Positions 1-12,037 of a DNA stretch of 64,000 nt are shown in pieces. The notes below the pieces were generated by a model. It did no database searches and had not been told where the DNA came from. It was given only the letters and a program-made list of their open reading frames with translations. Every line of letters begins with the position of its first letter. Positions within the stretch are counted from its first letter, which is position 1. The position numbers and the translations under genes were made by a program. This stretch comes from Datura wrightii (taxonomy: Eukaryota; Streptophyta; Magnoliopsida; Solanales; Solanaceae): NCBI GenBank assembly GCA_035772735.1, contig JASDFA010000016.1, positions 150,920,501 through 150,984,500 of the forward strand, written 5' to 3'.

Positions 1-2532
1 GTTGAAGAGAGCTGGCAAATACAAGTTGAAACTCGTCAGTTATTTAGGAAATGACAATAGAGGTATGTAAGGCTTAACCCTCGGCAAGTATACTCGTTGT
101 ATAGTGTTACGACTTATGTTCTCAAATAGAAATGACGATTTCACATGCTGTAGATGGTTGCTACCATTAAATTGTGATTAAACATGCTGGATTAGCTATT
201 GCCAGTATATAAAGATCAGATATGCTACGAGTAACTTACATCAATAGATTATGGTTATATATCTATTATGATTATCTGTTGGAAAATGTATATGGATTAT
301 ACCATAGTATCCCTTGTCGGATAAAGACATGATAAGCACGATACACGCTAGAAGCGTCCTAGAAACTCTCTTATTTTCTGGTTTATGGTTTTAGTTGAAT
401 TCTATGTTATACTGCCAGGACTAGATCTTAGAAACTCGTGAGGGTTAGTGAGCTTGAGTTAGTAGGTTGAACAGGGTAGGTGTAGTCAGGCGACATAACT
501 ACCAGTTTGGTACTTGGGTTGTCAAAAAAGCACGCCCAGAAGCCATTGACGTAACCGTACGTCCCAGGGCCCAAAATGTTGACAGAATAGTCATACTTTA
601 GAATTAGTGACACTAGGGTTGTCTAGTGTACTGGGTGACAGCCTACCACCGTATTAACTATTACCAATGACTGTCAATCCTAGTTGACTTAGTAGTTATC
701 ACATAGGTTGCCCAGGAAGCTAGCCTAGTCGTCCAAGTCAAATAGACCCATGGGTACTCTAAGGAAGGGGACCTTATCAGTAGTTAGAGGCCGGGCCAAC
801 ACCCCAGCCGGTTCTACAAGGTATTCAGGTACAAATTGCTAGGAATAGTTAAGTCTACATAAAGTCGTCTATAAGGTTAAAAATCACACAAAAAAGTAAT
901 ATAAGATCTAATTAGACCAAGAGGAGGTCTAAGGAACTAGTAAGTTCCATGTTAGTACAGTACTTCCCACAGGATAAGGATGTTAGTAAACTTCCTATGG
1001 AGGATTAGGGGCTGATCGCTCAAAAGCATGTTCGACAAGTACCAGCCGTACAGTTGTCCTAAGTAGAGGAACTGAGTAGTTAGTCATTCGCGACCCCACT
1101 ATTGTTTTGAGTTATAGACGTCCGGGCAGGACATATAGATAGTTATGTTGGACCACTTCAGATCTCGCCCTATTTAGTCTAGACTATTAGAGATCATGAT
1201 CACTATCAGGATCCTCTGATCAGATACAAGTGCACGACATTCCTGCTAACAGCTTTACAGATTATCCTAGAGGGCAAGCAGCGGTGGCATTAGGCCCAGA
1301 AGGCCAGTTATGCCTTTTGAGTGGCTAGATTGAGATATTAGTACAACACCTGGGTTGGGGTTGCCCTCACTTAGGAGCCTTCGATGACCACCCCAGGGTT
1401 ACTAGCTGTGTCAACGCCCGCCAAGGGCGAGATAACGTCGGTATGCCATAAGCGAGGGATGAAGATGGGGTCTTAGGTCTTCATAATATCCATTCCATGT
1501 CTGGACTATTATATGCCTTATCGGCACCACACCCCCGTCGAGCCTGGTGCTTGGGGTGCAGACAGTAGGAGTCCACCAGACTCAGACATAGCTATAGTAC
1601 AGGGCTCGAGCTGGCTCAATTATAGACCCAGGGGACCGGTAGCTTAACTATTGCACCAATAGAGTCATAGAAACCTGAATAGGGTCATATATATTGAAGT
1701 GCACTCACTAGGGCTTATGGGGGCTCCGGGTGGGTTATTCCATGCTGGTTGTACCTTCCAGGCTTATGGGGGCCAAGTTAGGTTCTTGTTTGCATTTTTT
1801 TCTGTTAGATATAACTTATGAATATATTATTATGCGGTCATAGCTCATGTATGTGTAGTGTTTGCTAGATGCAGATGGCGAATAAGCCAGCTTACAGGTT
1901 AATCTATCTACCTTTCCTTTCTACTCACTTTCAGTATTTCACATCTTTCATTCAGCTTAGTTACTACCTTACATATTCGGTGCACGTTATACTGACGCCC
2001 AAATATGGGGCGCTTCATTACTTTCCTGCAGGTTTAGATAGACAGGGTTTAGGATCTCTAGTAGAAGCTGTTCAGAGTCCGCAGTTGGGACAACTCCTTT
2101 CAGTCAGAGTTTCCAGGTTGTAGAGATTTCTTTATTTTAGTTATATAGAATTTTGGGTTGGCTGGGGCCCTGTCCCGACAACTATTTGTATTCTTAGTGG
2201 CTTGCAGACTATAGTTTTCAGTTAGTTAGTGGTATGCTGGCCGTGTGGGGCCTAGTATAGTAGCTCATCTTTATTTTTGTTATAACTTGACAGCATGGTT
2301 TCCTTGTCATCCCACATAGGATCCCTTCTTTTACCTATTATTGGTTAGCTGTTTTCGTTTATAGGTGGCTATACGGCCTTGTCGGTCGAAGGCTTCATTT
2401 ACAGTCGAGATATGCCCCTTGTTTTCTTGAATTGAGTCGTAGGCTGGCTCCAGACATGCATTAGCCTAGCCAAGTTAGTTAGTTGCCAGTATGGCACTAG
2501 GTGCTAGCCATGCCTCCTAAGGTGGGGCGTGA
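1..2532 (+). repeat. Degenerate Tekay/Del-type LTR, 3' portion
   Basis: No credible coding sequence is visible. Near 60-80 there is a 'ggtatgtaaggct' phrase of the kind that recurs in Tekay LTRs. Near 2155-2190 a 'gttggctggggccctgtcccgacaac' type phrase parallels the LTR at 5587-7704 ('gttagctgggggtttgtcccagcaac'). The segment ends in 'gggcgtgaca', like the other Tekay LTRs here (cgtgaca). Directly after it comes gag-like coding sequence with no primer site, so this LTR probably belongs to a separate element inserted in the gag of the next element. Its start lies left of the window or is unrecognisable. Family assignment is moderate; exact identity is uncertain. Confidence 0.5.
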
Positions 2533-2916
2533 CAATAGAACTTCCCAGTCTCATCATTTATGCACAACAGATAGAGGCAGAAAAGTTGAAGAAGATAGAG
2601 AGGGAGAGTAAATGGGAAAAAATCAGTCAGTTTGAGTACTACCAACAGAGATCCAACGGTGGTAATCACCCAGCAGCAACAACAGCAGAGGCCTCCAGCA
2701 CCCTCCTTAGCTAGTGCTCCATCTTCTAGGCCCCGTAAAGATAAGAGGGGTGGGACATCAAGCTCTCAATTCCAGAGCCATGTCTCTAGCAGCCGCACTT
2801 TTCAAGCATGTCCTAAGTATGACAAGAATCATCTAGGGGAGTGCTGTCTGGGAAGGGATGGTTGTTTTGGGTGTGGCCAGCTGGGTTACCGATTGAGAGA
2901 TTTCCCATCAGCATGA
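2533..2916 (+). pseudogene. gag C-terminal remnant (Tekay)
   Basis: Translation gives a helical charged stretch (IIYAQQIEAEKLKKIERES), matching in position and wording the gag C-terminus of the minus-strand Tekay copy near 19259-19400 (MIHAQQIEEENLRELGRES). A low-complexity Q/P-rich linker follows in a shifted frame. Near 2858-2905 there is a degenerate CCHC zinc knuckle, CFGCGQLGYRLRDF, in which the histidine and last cysteine are replaced. The capsid part is missing. The reading frame shifts near 2640-2700, so no gag protein can be made. The residues and homology inside this window support the assignment. Confidence 0.75.
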
Positions 2917-3054
2917 TGGGGAAAGGCCTAATCGAGCACATCAACAGCTCCACCAAGTCACCCAGCTCAGTAGGGTACCACCTCAAGTACAGGTGGTGGT
3001 TAGAGCCAAAACCTCTTATATGCTCTATCTTCCCAATAGACTAGGAGAACTCAC

Positions 3055-3440
3055 CTAATGTGGTTATTGGTATGCTACATCTTTTCCAAATTGATGTATA
3101 TGCTTTACTGGATCCAGGAGCCACACATTCCTTTGTGACTCTTGACACTACTATTTAGTTTAGTATAAGTCCATAAATCCTCTCAGAGTTGTTTTTAGTT
3201 TCTACTCTTGTTGGTGAGTCAATTAGAGCTAGCCGAGTGTTTAGAAATTGACCGGTCATAGTGCTGAATATAGTTAGTTGATCTAGTAGAGCTAGATATG
3301 GTCGAATTTGACCTCATACTTGGCATGGACTAGTTTCATTCTTTTTATGATTCAGTAGACTGTTTAACTAGGACCGTCAGGTTTCAGTTTCCTAACGAGC
3401 CATCCTAGAGTGGAAGGATAGTACTTCAGCGCCTAAGGTT
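3055..3440 (+). pseudogene. Retropepsin-like protease remnant (Tekay)
   Basis: The translation around 3085-3140 reads LFQIDVYALLDPGATHSFV, aligning with the same region of the 52576 element (CVFHIDVYALLDSRATLSFV). In retropepsins the catalytic motif is D-S/T-G-A; here it is DPGA, with the Asp kept. Several in-frame stops lie downstream (for example near 3155-3175, 3250 and 3280). The segment joins RT-type coding sequence at about 3459. It would process the gag-pol polyprotein in a live element; this copy is dead. Confidence 0.7.
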
Positions 3441-3458
3441 CATTTCATTTCATACCTT

Positions 3459-4256
3459 ATGGCTAGAAAGATGATCGCGAAAGGGTACATCTACCACATG
3501 GTTAGGGTAAAAAATTCTTGTTCCAAGACCCCGACTCTTCAATTTGTTCTAGTTGAAAGTGATTTTCCTAATATGTTTTCTGAAGATCCTCTTGGATTCC
3601 CTCCCGAATGGGAAATAGACTTCGGCATAGACCTTTTTCTAGATACCCAGCCCATCTCTATTCCTCCTTATAGAATGGCTCCAGATAAGATTAAGGAGTT
3701 AAAGGAACAACTAAAAGACTTTCTAGATAAGGGCTTCATTAGACCTAGTATCTCTCCATAGAGTGCCCCAGTCCTATTCGTGTGAAATAAAGATGGTACA
3801 CTCAGGATGTGCATCAACCGCCGTCAGCTGAATAAAGTCACAATCAAGAATAGGTATCCTCTACTAAGGATTGACGACTTGTTTGACACACTTCAAGGAG
3901 ATAGTTGTTTCTCTATGATAGACCTCAGATTAGGATACCACCAGCTCAGGGTTAGAGAACATGACATTTCAAAAATAGCCTTCAAGTCTCAGTATGGTCA
4001 CTACGAATTTGTAGTTATGTCTTTTGGACTAACCAATCATCCTACAACTTTTATGGATATGATGAACAGGGTATTCAAGTCGTACCTTGACATGTTGGTT
4101 ATCATCTTTATAGACGATATTTTGGTTTACTCCAGAATAATGGAGGAGCATGCAGACCATCTAAGAACAATTTTGCAGACTCTCAGGGATAACAAGTTAT
4201 TCCCCAAATTTAGCAAGTGTGAATTCTAGCTGAAATCAGTTGCCTTCCTTAGCCAT
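3459..4256 (+). pseudogene. Reverse transcriptase remnant (Tekay)
   Basis: Two open stretches in the same frame (3459-3761 and 3807-4229) are separated by stop codons. Visible RT features are the leading PPYRMAP block, DKGFIRPS, the LNKVTIKNRYPL segment, DLRLGYHQLRV and the active-site box FIDDILVYS near 4107-4135, the usual variant of YxDD in this family. After FSKCEF a TAG follows. At about 4256 the frame jumps directly to the zinc-binding domain of integrase, so the connection and RNase H domains are deleted. Close similarity to the RT at 56692-57400 supports the assignment. Confidence 0.9.
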
Positions 4257-5340
4257 GTGCCATCCATCCAGGTGCCACCAAGATGTACCATGATCTATCG
4301 AAAATCTACTGGTGGAATGGCATTGAGAAGGACATTGCAGAATTCATGGCTAAGTGTCCAAATTGCTAGTAGGTCAAGGTTGAACTTTGTAGACCTGGGG
4401 GTATGGCTCAAGATATTAGTATTCCTACTTGGAAGTTGGAAGAAGTGAATATAGACTTTATCATAGGCCTACCTCATATTCACCGACAGCATGACTCTAT
4501 TTGGGTGGATGTAGAATAGATGATTAAGTCGGCACATTTTTTACCAGTTAAGACCACAAGCTCAGTAGAGGATTATGCTACATTGTACATCCAGGAGTTA
4601 GTCAGACTACACGGGTTTCCATTGTCCATCATCTTAGATAAGGGTAGTTAGTTCACCTCACACTTTTGGAAGTCTTTTCAGAAAGGACTTGGTATTTAGG
4701 TCAAGCTCAACACAACTTTCCACCCACAGACTGATGGACAGGCTGAGCGAATAATTCAAATGTTGGAGGATATGTTGAGGGCTTTTGTGATTGACTTCAA
4801 GGGCAGTTGGGATGATCACCTACCTCTTATTGAGTTTGCATACAACAATAACTACCAATCCAGTATTCATATGGCTCTGTTTGAGGCATTATATGGTAAG
4901 AGGTGCAGATCTCCTATATAGTGGTTCGAGGTTGGTGAAACTACCTTGATAGGACTAGATTCAGTACATGAGGACATGCAGAAGGATCAACTTATCAGGG
5001 AATGACTGAAAATAGTTCAAAGCCGACAAACATCATATGTAGATGTAAGGAGAAGGGAGTTGGAGTTTGTTGTGGATGATTGGGTATACCTAAAAATTTC
5101 ACCTATGAAAGGGGTTCATTTGTACCGTGGGAGACTGTGGGAGTAAGGGATAGTCTCTCTTACAAAGAGGTTCCTGTTTAGATTCTAGACTGTGAGGTTC
5201 ATAAGCTGAGAAACAAGGAAGTCGCTTCAATAAAGGTCTTATGGAGGAACCAGCTAGTTGAAGCAGCTACATGGGAAGAAGAAACAGACATGATGGCTAA
5301 ATACCCTCACTTATTCCCTTCCAACTCAGTTTCAGTTTCA
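4257..5340 (+). pseudogene. Integrase and chromodomain remnant (Tekay)
   Basis: In the frame that reads KMYHDLSKIYWWNGIEKDIAEF near 4281-4345 the N-terminal zinc-binding part of integrase is visible (ending AKCPNC). The core follows: DFIIGLPHIHRQHDSIW, then LVRLHGFPLSII and TTFHPQTDGQAERII, with the second Asp in a decayed segment and the DGQAE glutamate kept. Stops interrupt at about 4519, 4649, 4699, 4919 and 5003. After SPMKGV near 5110 a deletion joins to the chromodomain-type end (KEVASIKVLWRNQ, then ATWEEETDMMAKYPHLF, about 5215-5330). The chromodomain is the mark of the Tekay/Del branch, thought to guide insertion to marked chromatin. Confidence 0.85.
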
Positions 5341-5568
5341 GGTACAAGTTTCCACCTTATCACTCTATCTAGTTTCTTGTTAAGATCATTCCTATTAGTT
5401 CTTTTCATGTCATAGCATGTGGTGATAGTTTATGAATTCAGCTCAGTCATGTATTTCAGTCCGGAGCGAGTCACTCCGTTAGTTTTAGTCTATAGTTCTT
5501 AGTTCTAGTATTGCATCTCTTTTTGCTACTCCTTTTCATCCTAGTTAGCCTCCATTCAAAGATGAATG

Positions 5569-5586
5569 TTCCCAAGGGGGAGATAT
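5569..5586 (+). other. Polypurine tract before 3' LTR
   Basis: The sequence 'cccaagggggagatat' directly precedes the LTR start at 5587. It matches 'ccaagggggagatat' before the 3' LTR of the 52576 element and the reverse complement of 17461-17475. It primes plus-strand DNA synthesis in LTR retrotransposons. Confidence 0.85.
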
Positions 5587-7704
5587 TATAACACATCGGA
5601 TCCTGGAATGAAATATTGCAACAATAGAATGAAAGTTTTAGATCTTGTACTAGAGTGATTGAGGGTGTGACGGCCCGTCACACCACTAATGGTGGGCTTG
5701 ACTTTCCATCACCCCTATGATGGTGGAGTTAACGGCCGTCAGTTAGACAACAAACCATCATTTGTACTATTGAGGATTAGTCCTTTCAATTTTTTGGCAG
5801 CAGAGGCACCGACAGACCGTCAAGTGAGTGACAACTCGTCACGTGGACCGTTACCTAAACCCAGATCACTAGCCCCACTGTTCAAGGCTGACAGAGTGGA
5901 GGCCAGTCTATTAGAAAAATGACGGCCCATCACCTAGATTGTCACTTGGGTCAAACTTATGGGCAAATCTGTCTAAGCCCAATGGTGGAGGCGACCGATT
6001 GTCGGACTTGCGATGGTCCATCACTTGTCCTGTCAGACGCATTGCGACCCAAGAGTTCTAGATTTCAAAACTTTTTCCCAGGGGTAGTTTGATACATTTC
6101 GACTTTTCTATGTCCTAAACTATGTTGTTTTAGGATATTTTACAGGGAAATTAAGAGGGATCAGTCGACTTCTCTCATCCTCTCCTAACTTTCTCAAGAA
6201 TACTGTAGAACTCAGAGTTTCTCCCTGAAGCCAAAAGCTAGGTCCTTCAATTTCCTCAGAATTTCCAAGATTCTTCTTAATGGTTTTTTTCTCCAGGTAT
6301 ATTGGACTTTAACAAAGGTTTCCTTTTGCCTTTGTGTCCAAACTTCTTCAGTAACCCTAGCCTTAAATTCTAGAATTATAACCTAGGGTTTGTATTTAGT
6401 TGTTGAATTTCCTTATCTCCCTAATGTTTTTAAATTTCCGTGTGTAATATCATGTTATGACTAAGATTTTATTCTTTGACTTGGAAATGCCTTCGGATTC
6501 TAGATTTTTGCATGACTCTTGGGTTCATTCTTGTATGATTTAATAGCTGATCTGACATGCTATGTTTTTTCATGAAATATTATTTAAGCATGATTTTCAG
6601 TATAAATATGTTCAACTTGAGGTTAACATTTTAGATTATGAATATACTTAGCCTTACTCATGAATGTTAGCTGATCAATTTGACTTTTATCAGTCCTTTG
6701 AGAAACTCAGTAATACCAGTTTATCAGCTTAATAGTCATTCTTTAGACTGTTACGACACTTTCACATAAAGCAGCTCTAACAACACTTAGAATATAGTTT
6801 CTTTCAGGCCTTGAGACTTTCAGGACACTTCCAGATAAGTAGTTCTGACATAGTCTTAGGACATCAATTTAGAGTTATCAGCACAGTTAGATACATTTAG
6901 AATTTTTTCAGTGAGAGTAGTACTTAGCACCGAGCGGACGGGGGTTTAGTGTACCCAGGTTCCTAGAACTACGTTGCCACCGTAGGTTATTATCCTGAAT
7001 GGGCTCCAGATATGATTATCCTTCTCTAATGGAGGGTATACATCGGACTCTACGTTAGCTCACATGGTTACATGTCGGTTAAAGTCTCTCCTATAGTATA
7101 GCTCTGTCCAGTACTGTCATAGTGTCCAGTTCAGTTATGGTTTTTTTTGGTTTAGTTCAGTTTCTTTGAACTTTAGTCTATTTTTACAGTATTTCAGTGC
7201 AACTTACTATTACTCAGTTTATGTATATTTTAGTTCCTTCTTGCATACTTAGTACATTCAAAGTACTAATGCATACCTTTTATCCTATATTATTTTATGA
7301 TATAGACTCAGTTACCTAGCCTCAGCACCACAGTTAGATCCTCTCAGCACCATCCCAGCAGCTTTCATGGTGAGTCCTCATCTGTCGAAGGCTGGAGTTC
7401 GATTTCCAGTTTTATTTTATTGTTTCAGTTCGGACATTAGAGTTAGCTGGGGGTTTGTCCCAGCAACTCATCAGTTCATATTAGAAGGCTTTCAGAAAAT
7501 ATTTACTGATTTAGCTAGATTTTCATATTATTTCATATTTTGTCATTTATTTAGTAGCAGTTATTTCTTTTATCAGCTTCCGCTCTTTTATGATTATTCT
7601 CATCATATCAGTTTTAGTAGCATATGTTCTACCTGGGTTTGATTGGGGTCACTTGTGACCTTCAGTACCATGTCGCATCCAGGGTGTGGACTCGAGTCGT
7701 GACA
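5587..7704 (+). repeat. 3' LTR of the decayed Tekay element
   Basis: This LTR is about 2118 bp. It starts 'tataacacatcgg' (the expected TG is mutated to TA) and ends 'gagtcgtgaca' at 7704. The first 400 bases hold many short inverted motifs of the type gacggcccgtcac and gacaactcgtcac (about 5665-6030). No coding capacity is visible; a 91-residue open frame at 7367-7642 is chance. The right edge abuts plastid atpI sequence. Confidence 0.85.
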
Positions 7705-7871
7705 TATAGGAACTACTAAAGGTACTAAAGAAACAAGAACAACAACTACTTATTCAACAACTAAGATATTCCCGAAAAGTCGAAAACGAAGTGATAATGG
7801 TTTTGTGAAATCTTCTAAGATGTTAATGGGTAAAAGGATTAAGGTTGGTTGAATATATTTTTAAAAATAAC

Positions 7872-10627
7872 TGTCTCAACCCGAGTTTACACCCTAGCTG
7901 TAACACGGGACAAGGAATCCCGAGAGGCTCCCAATCGACCCATGGCATAATCATAGCATAACACTTAATGATATAAACAGCTAATAGAAACATAACTGAG
8001 CGGGAGCTAACTGTAAGGAGTCAAACTTTCAAACTTAAAGACATAATCTAGCAAAACTTTATTACATAGACTGAATCTAATTTCACATGTCTGAAAGCCT
8101 CTACTAGACTGACAAGCTGCTGGGACAGGTCCCCAACTAAATCCTAATGTCTGAAAACTAAAATGTAACAGAAATATCTCATCCTCGAGAGATGAGGACT
8201 CACCACAATCTACTGTGATGGAGGAAAGAGTGTGTCTACTCGTGGGGCTGAGTCTAGATACCTGAATTTATATCATGAAATGATATAACACAAAAAGTAT
8301 GCAGTCAGTACATGGAATGTACTAAGCATGTCGGGAAACATAAACAAACTAACATACAAGTATACAAGAAGGAATTAAACTGAGTACATCGACATATAAC
8401 TAATTTAGAATGCAACAATCCTCTTCTGAGTCACATAAACATATATACATGAAACTTTCATTTGGAACTCATATTCTGAAATATCATCAAACTCATGCAT
8501 AAGGGTTAAGAACTGAACATTTAGTGAGAGTCGTAGCTGAAGCTAGTATCATACACTGTACTGGATATTTGCTGATAACTAAGTCTGCATTATGCTATAT
8601 CTTTTTTGAACTGAAGTCTGAACTATATGGAACTTAGCCAAACTGATAGCATAAACTAAGGGAGTCATTCTCTACTAGGAGAGTCCCAACTGAACTAAGG
8701 AAATGTTCTCGGCTATGGAGAATCCTGACTAAACTAAGGGAGTCATTCTTTGCTATGGAGAGTCCTAACGAAGCAAAGGGAAACATTCTCATCCATGGAG
8801 AGTCTTGACTGAGCTAAGGGGGTGATTCTCTTCTATGGAGAGTCCTAACTGAACTAAGGGAGTCATTCTCTGCTAGGGAGAGTTCCAGCTGAGCTAGGGG
8901 AAACATTCCGAGTTATGGAGAGTCCCGACTGAACTAAGGGAGTCATTCTCTACTATAGAGAGCCCCGAGCTGACCAAGGGAAATATTCGCAGCTATGGAG
9001 AGTCAATGGCTGACTAGAACATGAGGAGTACTGATATGATATAATATATCTAGTCTATGCTACTACAACTAATCAGAAACCTTAGCATTTACTAATTTCA
9101 TCATAAGACATTCATTTCGGATGGATTAAGGCTACTTTTTACTAACAACAAGCCTAACGGTTTGAAGGATCATTCTCATGCTTTATCATAATAATTCATA
9201 TCGTCATAGAACCAAATCATCATTTAGTTCAAACATCTTACATTTACGAACATCTATAGATTCATAGCATACTTTACACACCTCCACAACATTCAAGTTC
9301 CGAGTTCACATCATACGACGTATAACATAGGGTCATGTAGGATCCATAGGTCCAATTCACACTTTATCATAGATACATTGATTCATATATTTTAGATTTA
9401 TGGAAAGCCCATGTACTTAAATCATGCTTTAAACATGTACAACAAGATCGTGGTGGAAGCATATATTTATTTCATGGAACCCAAAACATTTACATTAAAT
9501 ACATATGAGGAACACATACATACTTCCCATTGATCAAGCCCATAAGTTCTTATCTTGTCTCAACATAGCTATCAAACATATATACTAGCTTTTAGGGGAA
9601 ATTCTTATGAGCTTCACATATTTTAGACATAGATATGGGTGCTTGATATCATCGAGTGAACAATAATAATATCCCAATCAATGTTTAAGCCATCTCATGA
9701 AGGAAATTCTATAATCATGTATTTTCACAATCTAATCACCATCTAGCACATAATTCAAGATATTAAAAATAATTCCATAAGAATAATTAACTTTTAATCC
9801 TGATGGATCTTAGAATTCATAAAAGAAAGAAGAAATCACCCATCAATCGAAACCCTAGGTCATGCTTTTCTAGAATAATGGAATCAGGTTTTTGATAAAA
9901 CATTTTGAGGCACAAGGATGGAAGGATATCCTTGTTGAAGAACCCACTTACCTAATTCAAGAATAAACCCCTACTTGAACTTGCACCTTGAAGCCTTGAG
10001 GAACCCTTGATGAATCCGTGAGTCTTGAGAGAGAGGAGGAAGAAGAGTTTGAGAGTGATTTTTGATAGAATGAAGGGATTAGGCTAGATATCACCTTAAA
10101 ATGTACAATACCATGCTTAGAACGACATAGTTTAGGAGTTAGAAGCTTAAGATTTTATGAAAACACACCTAGAAAAATGCAGGAAAATGACACTTGCCAA
10201 TCCCCACGAGGCACTCCACGAGTCATGGGGTTGGCAACAACTCGTGGTGCCAACTCATGGAGTACACTGGACGTTTTCAAAAAATTTCTCAGATCTGCCG
10301 ACGACTGACCTCACGATACATCATCAATGACCACGACTCATGGTCACCACCCGTGGTATTCACTACCCAACAATCCTCTTCCTTCACCCCATCCTTGGCC
10401 ATGACTGACTCGATAAGTTGTGGTGCTGACCGCGATTCATGGTCATGTCCGTGGCCACCCAAAACCCAAAAATTTCCAACCAAGTCCAACTTTTCACCAT
10501 GAGTCACTTAATGACTCGTGGTCACTTCTGATGGGTCACATGATGACTCGTCCTGTGACTTGATGCAAAATTTCCAATTTTCTTTAATATACTCCCGGGT
10601 CTGATCCTAGGGTTTTGGGGCATTACA
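7872..10627 (-). repeat. Solo LTR of a Tekay-type element, TSD ATAAC
   Basis: A single 2756 bp LTR runs from 'tgtctcaacccgag' (7872) to 'ggggcattaca' (10627). It reads 5' to 3' on the minus strand (TGTAATGCCCCAAAACC start). It is bracketed by perfect 5 bp duplications ATAAC at 7867-7871 and 10628-10632, and the interrupted atpI frame resumes across it. No internal region or partner LTR is present, so unequal recombination between two LTRs has removed the element body. Inside are a 40 bp tandem repeat (8654-9005) and, at 10190-10560, an array of CACGAGTC/GACTCGTG-type motifs near the LTR 5' end. The ORFs at 10194-10507 on both strands lie in this motif array and are not genes. Confidence 0.93.
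8654..9005. repeat. 40-bp minisatellite, nine copies, within the solo LTR
   Basis: Units start with variants of 'ctaagggagtcattctc' at 8656, 8695, 8734, 8774, 8814, 8854, 8894, 8934 and 8974, giving a period of 39-40 bp. Most units end in 'tatggagagtcc..act'. From the second unit on, types with 'gagtcattc' and 'gaaacattc' partly alternate, suggesting an 80 bp higher-order period. Confidence 0.9.
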
Positions 10628-11326
10628 ATAACCTAAGCCTTTTTTGTAAGACCCGTATAGAAATATTCCACTGATATAAGTAAGGACAAAGAAATAATTG
10701 TATTTATATCATTTGTGGGTGAGGCTAACTCCCCATAAGGTAATTGTATGATTTTCCAATGTAAAAAAGCTTCTGATCAATTAGAAACAAAAATAAATAA
10801 AAACATAGTGCTAATAAAAGGAACCTAGGGACAATATTCTTCTTCAATTTTAGTTTTACTCATATTTGAAATGAATTCAAGACCATATTCGAAAAAAGAC
10901 TGACCCCCGATCGGAATGATTTGTGGGTTCCAAACAGCTATTGTAGCTGAACCTAATAAGATAGCAATTACAACCCAAGAAGTAATAAGTACTCTGCCAT
11001 GTACTTGGAAACCCCTTATTTGCCAATAGAAATGTTGGCCTACTTCCACTTCGGATATATCATATAACCCCTTTAGAGTATTGACGGAACATGATAGAAC
11101 ATTCATATTGCCTTGCCCTCTGAAAAATGGAACTAAAATTTTTTTTGATTCAACCTCTCTTTGTCTACTTGAATCGAATATTCGAAATACCAACTAAGAT
11201 TTAGAATACTAATAAATCAAATAATATCCCCAGTTATTTTTATTTCTTTTTTGAAATTTAGAAATAGTAAGCGATTCCACAAGGGATTTCTGAAGTAAGT
11301 TATTAATCTTATTATGTTATTATTAA

Positions 11327-12037
11327 TCAAGGATTTCTTATATAAATAGAACGACCCTCAGAAAAATCCAAATACTAATTTGTTACGAATTAGTCAAATT
11401 GAGGATATGGTGTCATCATTCGCTAGAATTGAAATATCTACGAGATCGGGGTCACAATTTGTATCGGTTAAATAAATTTTTGGAATTCCTAAAGTAATAT
11501 ACTCTCATAGTTCCGTATATTCTTTGTCCTAATCAATGATGATTACAATATTTGGTACCCCTATTATATATTTAATCCCGCCGAGGTATATGTTTGAAAG
11601 AGAGATAATTGTCTTTTCAACATAGTTGCATCTCTTATCGAGAGACGATTGAGTCTCCCTATTTTTTTTCTATTCTCAAGTCCTTGGACTTATGAAGTCT
11701 TATTTCTGTAGTGGACCAATTTGTTAACATACCACCAAGCCATTTTTTAATAACATAATGACACCATGCCCTTATTGCAGCCCATTCTACTGAATCAACT
11801 TCTTTATTTTTGGTACCAATAATTAAGAATTTCCCCCTACTTGTTGCGTCAAAAACTAAATCACAAGCTTCTGATAAAAAATGAGCAGTTCTAGTAAGAT
11901 TTGTAATATGAATACCCTTATGCTTTGTAGAGATATAAGGCGTCATTTTGGGATTCCATTTCCTAGTACCATGACAAAAATGAACTTCCTGCCTCCATCA
12001 ACTCTTTCAAATTTATGTTCCAATATCTTCTTGTCAT
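11327..12037 (-). pseudogene. rps2: rps2 pseudogene (plastid ribosomal protein S2)
   Basis: S2 is a small-subunit ribosomal protein, encoded upstream of atpI in plastomes, as here. The start is at 12035-12037 and the frame opens with RRYWNINLEELMEAG. A frameshift follows, and the longest open part (11659-11946) contains KGIHITNLTRTAHFLSEACD, DATSRGKFLIIGTKNKE and KKWLGGMLTNWSTTEIRLHK. The C-terminal part is visible down to the stop at 11327-11329 (about ANDD.ISSI, then EGRSIYIRNP). Total span is about 711 bp, close to the normal length of the gene, but frames and stops are broken in several places. Confidence 0.93.

Larger units (their letters stand above)
2533..7704 (+). mobile_element. Decayed Tekay/Del chromovirus (Ty3/gypsy), 5' end missing
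   Basis: Remnants follow in the order gag, protease, reverse transcriptase, integrase, chromodomain, polypurine tract and 3' LTR, which is the chromovirus order. The 5' LTR and the start of gag are absent from the window. RNase H and the end of RT are deleted (joint near 4256). A second deletion near 5120 removes the part between the integrase C-terminus and the chromodomain. Stops and frameshifts are scattered throughout. The 3' LTR ends at 7704 directly against plastid atpI sequence, so this element was probably inserted into the plastid insert. No 5' boundary is available to test a target duplication. Confidence 0.85.
7705..11106 (-). pseudogene. atpI: atpI pseudogene (plastid ATP synthase CF0 subunit a), split by solo LTR
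   Basis: In plastids atpI encodes the membrane proton-channel subunit of ATP synthase. The start codon is at 11104-11106 (MNVLSCSVNTLKGLYDIS). Reading leftward, the frame contains VGQHFYWQI, VLITSWVVIAILLGSATIAV and FFEYGLEFI, then a stop near 10825 where tryptophan is expected. After that KIIQLPYGELASPTNDIN and TGLTKKGLG appear up to 10628. The gene resumes at 7871 (KYIQPT.ILLPINILEDF, then FRLFGNIL) and stops at 7705, where a Tekay LTR begins. The C-terminus is missing. The split is exact: ATAAC (within the codons after GLTKKGLG) is duplicated on both sides of the inserted LTR. Confidence 0.93.

Noticed and set aside
8654..9005. CRISPR-like array of regular repeats
   Set aside because: Units are contiguous with no unique spacers, and the setting is a plant LTR. 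It is a minisatellite.
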